Assembly: GCF_044784365.2 (NCBI RefSeq)
Contig: NZ_CP173065.2
Direction: 5' to 3' (one strand)
Source of the DNA: Cetobacterium_A somerae
Lineage (GTDB): Bacteria; Fusobacteriota; Fusobacteriia; Fusobacteriales; Fusobacteriaceae
Length of the DNA stretch: 64,000 nucleotides
This document shows positions 28,530-37,017 of this stretch, piece by piece. How positions within the stretch are numbered: position 1 is the stretch's first letter; every line of letters starts with the position of its first letter. The translations under genes and the position numbers were made by a program. The notes beneath the pieces are model-generated. The model saw only the letters and a list, made by a program, of their open reading frames with translations. It had not been told where the DNA came from and searched no databases.

Positions 28530-31164
28530 AATGCTCCCCCTTTTTTAAGTTCACTACCTTCCATACTAAATTTACCATTTTGATAGTTTATTACAAGTCT
28601 ATTTCCATCTTCTCTATATGCCATTTGAACATTTTTCGCTATACCTTGAATATTATAATCATTACCCATATAAAGTATTTCAACAGTATATTTTTCGCTA
28701 AATAATCCATTTATTTCAAATGTTCCATCTAATTCAGGATTTATATATTCTATTAACTTACCTTTTGAGTCTATAACTTTAATCAAGGTATTTTCTAAAA
28801 TAATTTCTTTCTCTTTTTTACTTAAATTTAAACTTGAGTCTAATTCAAATATTCCTGTTAAACTTAGCATCGGCTTTATTGGTATTTCTGCCTCTACAGT
28901 CCCTACTTTTCGTCCTAAAATTTTCATTTTGCTACTTGTTGTTGTATAATTAGGTTTAATAACTGTTGGAGTTACATCATATATAACATCATTAGGTATT
29001 CCATGAAACCAAGCTACTCCATCTTCATCTGTTTTTTGTTCATCATTTCTTAATTTTATAATTACATTCTCTACTGTCTTCTCATCTTTATCTCTTATTC
29101 CATTATTATTCTCATCTAAATATGTAACTACTTTTATTCTTGAGCTATCTAACGTCTCAATATTTTTAGTTATATCTCTTAAATCAAAAACTTTATCTAT
29201 ACCAGCTGCATATCGTTGATTTCTACCATTTATATCAATATCTGTCTTTAACCAATTATTGTAATCTAAATGGAAACTAAACGTAAACTTTTCCTTTTCT
29301 TTTTCTGAATACGAAAACTCTATTGTATAATCAAAAATATCAAAAATATTTTTATTACTTAAGGATAAAGTTGTTTGATAATCCTTTCCATTCTCTCTCC
29401 ATTCATTTAATAATTGTACATTATAATTTTTTAACCCATTATAATATAAGTTTGCTCTATAAATATCTTCATTATTTAAAGATTTATTATAATCTAAACT
29501 TATTAAAAGTTCTTTAAAAGCTTTGCTTGCATTAAATCCAACACTCTCGTTTGAATCTTTGCTACCATCATAATATTTTGTTTTTCCCCAGTCATAATTA
29601 ATTTGAAACGCTCCCAAAGGATTATATGTCACTGAATAATCCTCTATTTTTTCTTCATCAAAATATCTACCAAAATGTTGATTTTCAGCTTTAAATCTAA
29701 AGTTTCCTATATCAATTTGACCCTTATAATCATATCCATATCTTTCCTTATCACTATCCCCTTCTGTATTTCTAAAGCTTTTTAAGGCTTTGTCTCCTCC
29801 TAAAACTACTGTATAAGGATATCTATACACAACATTTGAATAAACTCCCTCTGCTCTAATCGAATCTATGTATCCATTATTCCCTTTAATATCACTTTCT
29901 ATCTTTCTATGATATTTAAATCCAGTCGTAAAGTTATTTGTTAAACCATAGTAAACATTTGCATGACTTTCATACTTATTATATAAATCATTTTCTCTAA
30001 GGGAAATATCATACTCTATTTCACCCTTTTTTGCTGATTATAGTCACTTGTTGTATTTACATCAATTGTGTATATTTTTCCAGCAGGAGTATACACTCTT
30101 AATGTGTATTGTCTATTTTCTTGAATTTCTGAGTTAGTAAATTCTACAGTTCCATTTTCAGCTTCTTTTATCTCTATAGGAAATCCCAAATATAATAGCT
30201 CTACTTTACTTCCTATTGGAACATTTTCTCTAATTACAAAATTTCTTCCAACTTTAAAATAGCCTTTTTCTTTTCTAAAAATAACTTCCCACTCTCTAGC
30301 TTCACCTATTGCTTTTAAATTACTTACTTCAAAAGAATGATCCTTCCATATATCTGGATAATATAGCGATACATCCCCTAACTCTTTATTTCTTATATCA
30401 TACCCTAAAGTAAACTCACCATATAACAGCCCACCTTGATACTCAACATTTCCACTCCAATCAGTATCAAATTTATTATCTCCCTCTTGTCTTTCAGTAT
30501 ATGCTTCAATATCCAAACCTATATTTCCTAAATCAAAAAGACTATTCTTATTTGTAAACATCATCTCTCCAGCATTTTGAGATTCAATTAATCCATCTTG
30601 TACATTTCTTAAATACATTTTTATTTCTTCTGGAGTTTCAAAAGATAATGACATCGCTATTTTATAATCTTCATTATCTATTCTAAAAGATTTTAAAAAT
30701 ATTTTTTTAAATAACTCACTTTCTATATAGAAATCACTATCTGTTACAATTAGCTCTTTATCACTATAAGATATTTTTTTTTCATCTTTAATTCCTGATA
30801 TAGTTTTATTCTTTGTATTTATTATTATCTCTTCAGCATTTGTCCCTAATTTAAAAACTAGATTTCCATCTAAAATATCATAATTTTTAAATCCAATTAC
30901 ATTAAAAAAATTTATAATTGGAAAATATTCTTTAATTTCCTCCTTTATAACTGGATAAATTTCACTCACTTTTAACCCATTGACACTCAAAGAAAAAAAT
31001 TCTTTACCTGAACTAGTTCCCTGTAACTCATTTTTAAAAATTTCGTACTCCTCACTTGAAATCATGTTTAAATCTTTTAATTTATTTAAATCTTCCATTG
31101 TATAATCACTTGCTAGTATTATAGTGGTAGATATCATTAAATACATCATAACTTTTCTTATCAT
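28526..31164 (-). pseudogene. Chaperone-usher pathway usher of locus A, split by a one-base frameshift
   Basis: An outer-membrane usher assembles and secretes fimbrial subunits. Two frames (30016-31164, 382 residues; 28526-29830 and upstream) together match the intact 860-residue usher at 37018-39600. Adding one A to the A6 run at 30027-30032 joins them: the frame then reads QQKKGEIEYDISL and continues without a stop into PYTVVLGG. The restored protein would be about 879 residues. Visible parts include a signal peptide, a SHOCT-like helix, beta-barrel strands (EYQGGLLYGEFTL), a plug-like VIRENVPIGSKVELLYLG and C-terminal beta domains. The lesion may be an inactivating mutation, reversible slippage or a sequencing error. 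Nothing else in the gene looks decayed. Confidence 0.85.
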
Positions 31165-31188
31165 AAAACACCTCCTGTCTAATTAGTT

Positions 31189-31911
31189 TTATATCGATAA
31201 TTTGGAAATCTCTTGATTAGTGTCTTGTTCTCGTATTATAAGATTTTTATATTTTTGTATTTTTTTTATATCACTTTTCTCTAAAACTTCATGTGATAAT
31301 ACTGATAAATCTATCTCCTCTCCTTTTAAAACTCTTATTTTTCCTAATACATATTCATCTTTTTTATTTCCATTAGTTAAAACTAACAAAACTTTTGCTC
31401 TACGTTCTCCATTATTTTTAACTTTTCCAGCAACTTTTATTTTACTTCCTTCAAAATTTAGATTTAATTTTTTAAACTCTAATTTTGGTTGAATATCACC
31501 TACATAACCTGCTATATCCATTTTTAGATGAGTTAATATCTGTATAGCATTGCTATCATTCTTTTTTTCTAAATTGGGTACGATACTCTCTTTTATTTCC
31601 AATGTTGCTAAATATTCTCCTTTTAAGGTAGATGAAGGAGCTTTAATAAAAAGTTTAATTTTTTCTTTTCTCCCAGGTTTTATTGTTATCGTTTTTGGAT
31701 AATATTCTATCCAATCTTTCATACTGTTTTTTATATTTGTATCACTTAAAGAAATAGTATACCTAATTGGTTTTTGTGTTTTGTTATACAAAGTGAACTC
31801 CTGATTACTCCCTACCCCATCTATAGGCTTATCAAAATAAATAGGATGAATATTGATATACGCGAAAAGATTTAAAGTGAATAAGAAAAAGATAATTATA
31901 ATTTTTTTCAT
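31189..31911 (-). CDS. Periplasmic fimbrial chaperone, class 1 (locus A)
   Basis: This 240-residue periplasmic protein has a signal peptide (about 1-17) followed by an immunoglobulin-like chaperone. The N-terminus carries NIHPIYFDKPIDGVGSNQEF, shared almost word for word with the locus B chaperone at 36298-36996. YPKTITIKPGRKEKIKLFIKAP and GEYLATLEI are the usual strands of PapD-like and alternate fimbrial chaperones. It would cap subunits and deliver them to the usher encoded 24 bases downstream. The start has a GGGGGA site. A hairpin lies between it and the upstream pilin gene. Confidence 0.8.
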   Translation of the reverse strand: MKKIIIIFFLFTLNLFAYINIHPIYFDKPIDGVGSNQEFTLYNKTQKPIRYTISLSDTNIKNSMKDWIEYYPKTITIKPGRKEKIKLFIKAPSSTLKGEYLATLEIKESIVPNLEKKNDSNAIQILTHLKMDIAGYVGDIQPKLEFKKLNLNFEGSKIKVAGKVKNNGERRAKVLLVLTNGNKKDEYVLGKIRVLKGEEIDLSVLSHEVLEKSDIKKIQKYKNLIIREQDTNQEISKLSI

Positions 31912-31946
31912 AAAAAAATCCCCCTTTTTTATATTAATTACTCAAA

Positions 31947-31975
31947 AATGAGGAGAAGAATATTCTCCTCTATTT
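31947..31975 (-). terminator. Hairpin between pilin A and chaperone genes
   Basis: GAGGAGAA pairs with TTCTCCTC around a 5-base loop, followed on the minus strand by AUUUUUG. It is probably a partial terminator that keeps pilin transcripts above those of the assembly genes. Confidence 0.65.
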
Positions 31976-31982
31976 TAAATAA

Positions 31983-32546
31983 TTAATTATTTAATGTTAC
32001 TGTAACTGTTTCTGTTCTAGTATAAACTCCAGCTGCTTGATTTGTACCTATTTTAGGAACTATTGATTCTATATTAAATTGTATTTCTTTTGTTCCAACG
32101 GCGAATGTTGAAGGTGTTGTTGTATCTGTTGTTCTAAATGTATGAGGAATTGGTGCTCCAGTTCCAACCATATTTCCTGCAACAGTTCCTTTTACCCCTC
32201 CTATATCTAAACTGAACTTGCTATAACTTCCTGGTGCTGCTGACGAATTTGCATCTAAGTTTGCTGCATTTGCTCTTTTTACTCTAAAACTTTTTACTAA
32301 ACTAGGAGTTGGTACATCTACTGGTGAAGTTGTTGATTGTAAAACTTGGCCATGATCAAACTCTACTGTTTTTGCCACTGGTTGCCAATTTCCAGCATCA
32401 TTTAACTCTTCAATAACTAAATCATTTGTAGCTGCTAAAACTTCTAATTTTGCTTGAATTGTTATATCTGCTGAAGAATCTGTTCCAGGATTAGCTGCAA
32501 AAGTAACTGCTGATAAAGCCAATAAACCTAATAAAATCTTTTTCAT
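31983..32546 (-). CDS. Major fimbrial subunit (pilin) of locus A
   Basis: This 187-residue secreted protein has a signal peptide ending at about residue 18 (TFA-A). The mature N-terminus ADITIQAKLEVLA has the alternating hydrophobic pattern of a donor strand and is followed by a pilin-like beta domain. The C-terminus GVYTRTETVTVTLNN resembles the closing strand of CS1/CFA-type pilins. It lacks cysteines, as alpha-class pilins often do. Unlike the neighbouring assembly genes it has a canonical AGGAGG site, consistent with high expression. Confidence 0.75.
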   Translation of the reverse strand: MKKILLGLLALSAVTFAANPGTDSSADITIQAKLEVLAATNDLVIEELNDAGNWQPVAKTVEFDHGQVLQSTTSPVDVPTPSLVKSFRVKRANAANLDANSSAAPGSYSKFSLDIGGVKGTVAGNMVGTGAPIPHTFRTTDTTTPSTFAVGTKEIQFNIESIVPKIGTNQAAGVYTRTETVTVTLNN

Positions 32547-32611
32547 TTTGATACCTCCTATATTTTATTGTCTTATATATATTAAAAGAGTTTCCCCCTT
32601 CTAATAACTAT

Positions 32612-33328
32612 TTAAATTTTTTGCTTTAATATCTCTTTATAGTTCTCTAAATCTCTTATCCTTATACCTGTTATTTCTGATTGTTTTATATTTTTATCTA
32701 ACTCTATATTAAATTCTTTTTCACTATTTACAGGAACTCTTAAATCTGAATTATATATAGTTCCATTTTTTCCAATTATATCTATTCCACAATATACACC
32801 TCTTTTTAAAGTTAAATTTTCTAACTTTCCTGATATTATAATTTGATTATCTTTTTTTCTTGTTTTTAAATTTGTTAATTTTACTTTTGGCTCTAAATTT
32901 CCCACATATCCAAAGAGCTCTAAATGAACATCAAAGTTTATTTTAGCACTTGATTCAATTAAATGAGTTTCTTCAGGTAATCTAGGAAGTCCTATCATTT
33001 TTACACTTAAAATAAACCCATACTCGCCCTCTTCAGCTCCTTTTGGAGCATTTGAGTAAATTTTAATCTTCCCACTCTTCCCTGGTTTTATTGTTAAAAT
33101 TTTAGGTGATACTTCTGTCCATTTACTCATATCTTTATGATTTTCTAAAGTAGGTAAAATAGTTAACTTATATCTTAAAGTTTCATCTCCAGAGTTTTTT
33201 ATAGTAAACTCCCTATATCCGCCATTTCCATCTATTCTTTGTTCATACATTGGCGGACCTATTTGTAACGAAAATAAAAAATTAGCCATAAAAAAAAACA
33301 GTATAATTGTTGCTGTTTTTAATTTCAT
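32612..33328 (-). CDS. Periplasmic fimbrial chaperone, class 2 (locus A)
   Basis: This 238-residue chaperone-like protein is the first gene of locus A. It has a signal peptide (about 1-20), then EFTIKNSGDETLRYKLTI, SKWTEVSPKILTIKPGKSGKIK and EEGEYGFILSV, the standard chaperone strands. It is more like the locus B protein at 41766-42482 (LFGYVGNLEPK versus MLGWVGDLPAQ; shared IDIIG.NGT) than the class 1 chaperone in its own operon. Two chaperones per locus suggests that one serves the major pilin and the other the minor or tip subunits (inference). The ribosome-binding site is GGGGG. Confidence 0.75.
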   Translation of the reverse strand: MKLKTATIILFFFMANFLFSLQIGPPMYEQRIDGNGGYREFTIKNSGDETLRYKLTILPTLENHKDMSKWTEVSPKILTIKPGKSGKIKIYSNAPKGAEEGEYGFILSVKMIGLPRLPEETHLIESSAKINFDVHLELFGYVGNLEPKVKLTNLKTRKKDNQIIISGKLENLTLKRGVYCGIDIIGKNGTIYNSDLRVPVNSEKEFNIELDKNIKQSEITGIRIRDLENYKEILKQKI

Positions 33329-33366
33329 ATTAACCCCCTATATTTTTTAATTTAAATATTTTATTT

Positions 33367-33386
33367 GACATATTACTACCAATGTC
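33367..33386. promoter_or_regulatory. Inverted repeat upstream of locus A
   Basis: GACAT at 33367-33371 and ATGTC at 33382-33386 form a dyad with a 10-base centre, about 40 bases upstream of the first locus A gene. It is a candidate regulator-binding site. The rest of the stretch between locus A and the HD-GYP remnant is AT-rich with no convincing gene. Confidence 0.3.
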
Positions 33387-33527
33387 TCATTTATTTCCTT
33401 TTTTTAAATTTAAAGTTTTTTTTGCTTTTGTTATCTAATTCACTACTTTTTATAAAAACTTAACTCCTAAATTTCATTAAGTATTTTGAAAAGTAATTTC
33501 ACACCTATTTAGTTTTTTTTTATTCTA

Positions 33528-33536
33528 TGTTATAAT
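33528..33536 (+). promoter_or_regulatory. Extended -10 element before the HD-GYP remnant
   Basis: TG-T-TATAAT lies at 33528-33536, with no recognisable -35. It is followed 12 bases later by a G6 tract like the ribosome-binding sites of nearby genes, so the remnant may once have been expressed from here. Confidence 0.4.
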
Positions 33537-33561
33537 TTTTTGAAATAATGGGGGGTGTTTA

Positions 33562-34065
33562 GTTTGGTTAAATCTTTTTTCTAAATTTTTAGCTGAAAAG
33601 TTTAAATGCAGCAGTAAATTTATTGCTGAAATTAGTGAATATGCTTCCCTTCACGATATTGGAAAAATAGGAATTCCAGATTCAATTTTAGAAAAACCTG
33701 GCAAACTTTCTCCTTATGAATTTGAAGAGATGAAAAAACATGTACTTTTAGGAAAAAAACTTATTGATAAAATGCAATTGGGTCCTATAGCTCAAAATAT
33801 TGTACTTTATCATCATGAAAGATGGAATGGTAAAGGGTATTGTTACGGATTAAAAGAGAATGAGATTCCTTTAGAAGCTAGAATTGTAGCTATAGCTGAT
33901 GTTTATGATGCTTTAAGACAAAAAAGAGTTTATAAAGATGGTTTTTCTCATAAAGAAGCTATTGAAATAATAAAAAAAGAACGTGGTCAGCATTTTGACC
34001 CCGCTCTAGTTGATATATTTTTTGAATTTAACGAAGAGTTTAATAAAATTTTTATTGAACATTAA
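33562..34065 (+). pseudogene. HD-GYP phosphodiesterase remnant
   Basis: The frame encodes only the catalytic part of an HD-GYP protein and matches residues of the full-length protein at 4906-6984 from LNL(F/Y)S onwards. It keeps LHDIGKIGI, YHHERWNGKGY, EIPLEARIVAIADVYDALRQKRVYKDG and a normal end. The sensory and membrane parts are missing and no usual start codon exists at the 5' end; the first in-frame ATG (33730) lies past the HD motif. The GYP motif is altered to GYC. It sits between the two fimbrial loci, so an ancestral c-di-GMP control of fimbriae is conceivable (inference). Confidence 0.75.
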
Positions 34066-34101
34066 TTTTAATTTTTAAACGTTCTTTTTCTTAGAAATAT
34101 A

Positions 34102-34130
34102 TTGATTTTAATCACTTATTTTGCTATCAT
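34102..34130 (+). promoter_or_regulatory. Promoter of the fimbrial-region regulator
   Basis: TTGATT at 34102-34107 and TATCAT at 34125-34130 are separated by 17 bases. The predicted transcript starts a few bases before the hairpin at 34139. Confidence 0.65.
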
Positions 34131-34138
34131 TAATTAAT

Positions 34139-34155
34139 GAAGTAGGGGTAACTTC
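34139..34155 (+). promoter_or_regulatory. 5'-end hairpin with G-rich loop in regulator mRNA
   Basis: GAAGT pairs with ACTTC around the loop AGGGGTA at the very start of the predicted mRNA. GGG and GGGGG runs, the latter being the ribosome-binding site, follow within 25 bases. Confidence 0.4.
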
Positions 34156-34181
34156 TAAGGGTATACTAAGGGGGAATTTTT

Positions 34182-35570
34182 ATGTATATCAATAGCAAAC
34201 ACTTGCAAATTTTAGATCTTATTAAGAGCAATCCTGACTTTACTTTAAAGCATCTTAGTGAAATTTTAGATATGTCTCAACAACACCTAAAATTATATCT
34301 AAAAGATATTTATGAAGAGATTTTGGAAAAAACACACTCTACAACCAAAGTTGATGACATGTTGAACAAAATTTTATATTTCAAAGAAGCTAAAAAAATT
34401 TTAAGAAAGTCACAACAATTTACAAAGAATCAAAAAATTTTCTATTTTTTATTTTTTCTTAGTAAATTTAATAGTGTCAATCTTTGTAATATTTCAAAAG
34501 AGTTAGATTTAACTCCTAGAAACCTTAATAATTACAAAGAAATTATTAATTGTCTCTTAAAAAAATATAATTTAAAATTAAAAATATCTAGTCAAGGAGT
34601 TAAACTTACGGGTTCAGCTTTTAATTTAAGAAGATTACACTATTTTTTACTTTTTAAATTTATAATTGAAAGAAATTATCTTCCTTATAAATTTAGAAAA
34701 GATGTTTTAAATAATCTAAATTTTAATAATTTTTTCAAATTAAATAGAGATATATATAATTTTTTAAACTTATTAAACACTCAACATTCGATGCACCAAC
34801 AGTCTGCAATTTTCTCACTTTGGGTGGCATTTAGAGGCAACGAATATGAAAAAACAACACGTAACCTCTCTTTCAATCAATCTTTAAAATACAAGCCTGG
34901 CCATTGGAATAAAGAATTCTTTTACAAAATATTTTATTTTTTAAAAAATAGCTCTTTTAATGAAATTCGAACTGAATCCCTATATCTTTTATTTAATGTT
35001 ATAGACACCTTTTGCTATTCTAAAGTTTGTTTTAATAATCTTTTAGATAGTGATGCTAAATCTACTTTAAATATTTTTTCTAAATATTTAAAAAAAGACT
35101 TACTAACTAATTCTACATTTTTCTCTATTACACATCAATGGATATACTATTGTAAACTAAAACAACTTTTTTTTATTGATGACTTTTCTTTAATAACCCT
35201 AAATTTAACAAATATTCCTAACTCTAATATTTTAAATGCAACTAAAGAAATTAAACAAATTATTCCCAACTTTACTATTTTTGAAGGGATACTTCTTTGG
35301 TTTATTTTTTCTAAAAATGAAATTCCTAAAGAAATAAATATCTTTGTTTTTAAAAACCTTGAAAAAAAGATTGTTCCTATTATTATAAGTGAAATATATA
35401 AAAAACATAATGTTCAAATTACAGAAGCTATCAATTCAAAAAATATTATTAAATATTTGAAAGAAAACAAAGTAGATAATATTATAACTGTTGAAAATAT
35501 AAAAATATATGATAAAAATACAAACGTAAAAAATTTATATTTTCCAATACCTAATTATGAAAAACTTTAA
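34182..35570 (+). CDS. Mga/BglG-like HTH regulator between the fimbrial loci
   Basis: This 462-residue regulator has an N-terminal HTH (about 1-45), a second HTH at about 105-135 (NISKELDLTPRNLNNYKEII) and a long helical remainder ending in YFPIPNYEKL. It has the same length and layout as the regulator at 62259-63647 and forms a subfamily with it. It lies between the divergent fimbrial loci and reads toward locus B, with its own promoter and terminator. By position it is the best candidate for their transcription control (inference). No PTS phosphorylation domain is evident. The ribosome-binding site is GGGGGA. Confidence 0.65.
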   Translation: MYINSKHLQILDLIKSNPDFTLKHLSEILDMSQQHLKLYLKDIYEEILEKTHSTTKVDDMLNKILYFKEAKKILRKSQQFTKNQKIFYFLFFLSKFNSVNLCNISKELDLTPRNLNNYKEIINCLLKKYNLKLKISSQGVKLTGSAFNLRRLHYFLLFKFIIERNYLPYKFRKDVLNNLNFNNFFKLNRDIYNFLNLLNTQHSMHQQSAIFSLWVAFRGNEYEKTTRNLSFNQSLKYKPGHWNKEFFYKIFYFLKNSSFNEIRTESLYLLFNVIDTFCYSKVCFNNLLDSDAKSTLNIFSKYLKKDLLTNSTFFSITHQWIYYCKLKQLFFIDDFSLITLNLTNIPNSNILNATKEIKQIIPNFTIFEGILLWFIFSKNEIPKEINIFVFKNLEKKIVPIIISEIYKKHNVQITEAINSKNIIKYLKENKVDNIITVENIKIYDKNTNVKNLYFPIPNYEKL

Positions 35571-35603
35571 AAGAAGTAGACAAAAATCTACTTCTTTTTT
35601 TAT
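35569..35603 (+). terminator. Terminator between regulator and pilin B
   Basis: AAGAAGTAGA pairs perfectly with TCTACTTCTT around CAAAAA, then T runs. It separates the regulator from locus B. Confidence 0.9.
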
Positions 35604-35706
35604 TAAGGAAATTTTTTTCAATTTTTTTGAAAACTTCTTCTTATTACTTTTAAAATATTTATATCTTATAATTTATTAATTCAAATAATATAGGGAGGTA
35701 ATAAAA

Positions 35707-36225
35707 ATGAAAAAAATCACACTACTGTTTTTGGCGCTATCTTCACTTACTTTGGCTGGAGTTTCTACTACTAGTAATCCAAATTTAACAAATTCTGTTA
35801 CTGATAGTAATGCTACCGCTAGTATTAATATTAATGTGACTGCTACTGTAACTGGACCATTAGATTTAATTATAACTGATGCAAATGGTACTCCTATTTC
35901 CGAAGTTACTTTTGATCATATTTTGATTGCTGGGCAAGGAGAGCAATCTTTAACAGCTAATTTAAGAGTTTCTGGAAATGCTATAACTAGTAATGCTGAT
36001 GTTGTATCTTTATCATCTGAATTTGGTACCAATTCTTTAACTTTGAAAAATCTTGATACTTCACAAGCTATTTTAACTTCTAAGTTAACTGCTTACAATG
36101 GAGGATATGATAACAATGGAGTTGTTTTAAATGTTACAAGTACATTAAATGATGGTCAAGCTCTTGCTGGAAACTATGAAACACAAACAACAACTCTTAC
36201 AGTTACTTATGCTAAGACTAAATAA
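35707..36225 (+). CDS. Major fimbrial subunit (pilin) of locus B, CS1/CFA-like
   Basis: This 172-residue secreted protein has a signal of about 17 residues. The mature N-terminal part ASININVTATVTGPLDLIIT strongly recalls CFA/I-type pilins (NITVTASVDPTIDLL), including the donor-strand pattern. The end LAGNYETQTTTLTVTYAKTK matches the AGNYSGVVSLVMTLG strand of that family (recalled by eye, not by a search). It has no cysteines. A -10 like TATAAT at 35667-35672 lies upstream, and a GGGAGG site precedes the ATG. A hairpin separates it from the chaperone gene. Confidence 0.82.
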   Translation: MKKITLLFLALSSLTLAGVSTTSNPNLTNSVTDSNATASININVTATVTGPLDLIITDANGTPISEVTFDHILIAGQGEQSLTANLRVSGNAITSNADVVSLSSEFGTNSLTLKNLDTSQAILTSKLTAYNGGYDNNGVVLNVTSTLNDGQALAGNYETQTTTLTVTYAKTK

Positions 36226-36240
36226 TAATTTTATTTCATT

Positions 36241-36269
36241 AAAGAAGAGAGTGAACTCTCGCTCTCTTT
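36241..36269 (+). terminator. Hairpin between pilin B and chaperone genes
   Basis: AAAGA.GAGAG pairs imperfectly with CTCTC..TCTTT around TGAA, followed by a weak T/A run. The position matches the hairpin after pilin A and suggests partial termination. Confidence 0.5.
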
Positions 36270-36297
36270 ATTAATAAAATAAACTGGGGGGATTTTT

Positions 36298-36996
36298 ATG
36301 AAAATACTTTTTCTTTTTTTTATCATTTTCAAATTTTCACTTTCGTATATAAATATACACCCAACTTTTTTTGATAAACCCATTGATTTTGAAGGTAGTT
36401 ATCAAGAGTTTACACTTTTTAATCAATCTAGCGACACTGTTCTATATAGAATCTACTGTGAATCTTATAAAGATAGCTCTAATAAAGATATGAGTAAATG
36501 GGTTAATTTTTATCCAAGATCAATAACTTTAGCTCCTGGAGAAAGTGGAAAAATCCAAGTAAACATAGCTAGTAACTCAAAAATTAAACCAGGAGAATAT
36601 TCTGCTGTCTTAGGTGTTCGTGAACTACCTCTCTATGAAAAAGTTATAAAAGAGAAATTCTCTGGTCTTGGAATTTTAACAGACTTAAAACTTGTTATAA
36701 ATGGATATGCTGGAAATATATCTCCAAAACTTGTTTTTTCAAATCTAAATTTAGAGATAAATCCTAATAAAATCAGTTTAAATGGAATTGTTGAAAACCG
36801 TGGAGAGCGTCGTGGAAAATTTGAGTTTTATATTGATGATTATTTTTTAGGTAATTTAAGAATCCACTCTAAAGAATCGTTGAATTTAAAAGATTTAGAA
36901 TTTACATATACTGGTAATCACAAACTTAAATCAAAAAAGAATCTTATTATTGTAGATTACATCACAAAAAAAACTGTAGGGAAAATTAAACTTTAA
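36298..36996 (+). CDS. Periplasmic fimbrial chaperone, class 1 (locus B)
   Basis: This 232-residue periplasmic protein has a signal of about 16 residues, then NIHPTFFDKPIDFEGSYQEF, as in the locus A class 1 chaperone. YPRSITLAPGESGKIQVNI and GEYSAVLGVRELPLYE are the typical chaperone strands. A GYAGNISPKLVF linker region leads to the second domain. It precedes the usher gene by 21 bases, the same order as in locus A. The GGGGGG site lies 6 bases before the ATG. Confidence 0.82.
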   Translation: MKILFLFFIIFKFSLSYINIHPTFFDKPIDFEGSYQEFTLFNQSSDTVLYRIYCESYKDSSNKDMSKWVNFYPRSITLAPGESGKIQVNIASNSKIKPGEYSAVLGVRELPLYEKVIKEKFSGLGILTDLKLVINGYAGNISPKLVFSNLNLEINPNKISLNGIVENRGERRGKFEFYIDDYFLGNLRIHSKESLNLKDLEFTYTGNHKLKSKKNLIIVDYITKKTVGKIKL

Positions 36997-37017
36997 TTTT
37001 ATAAGGGGGAGTAGTTT

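Noticed and set aside
33365..33370. Perfect TTGACA on the plus strand upstream of the HD-GYP remnant
   Set aside because: No acceptable -10 at 15-19 bases; the TTGACA is part of the GACAT/ATGTC dyad.
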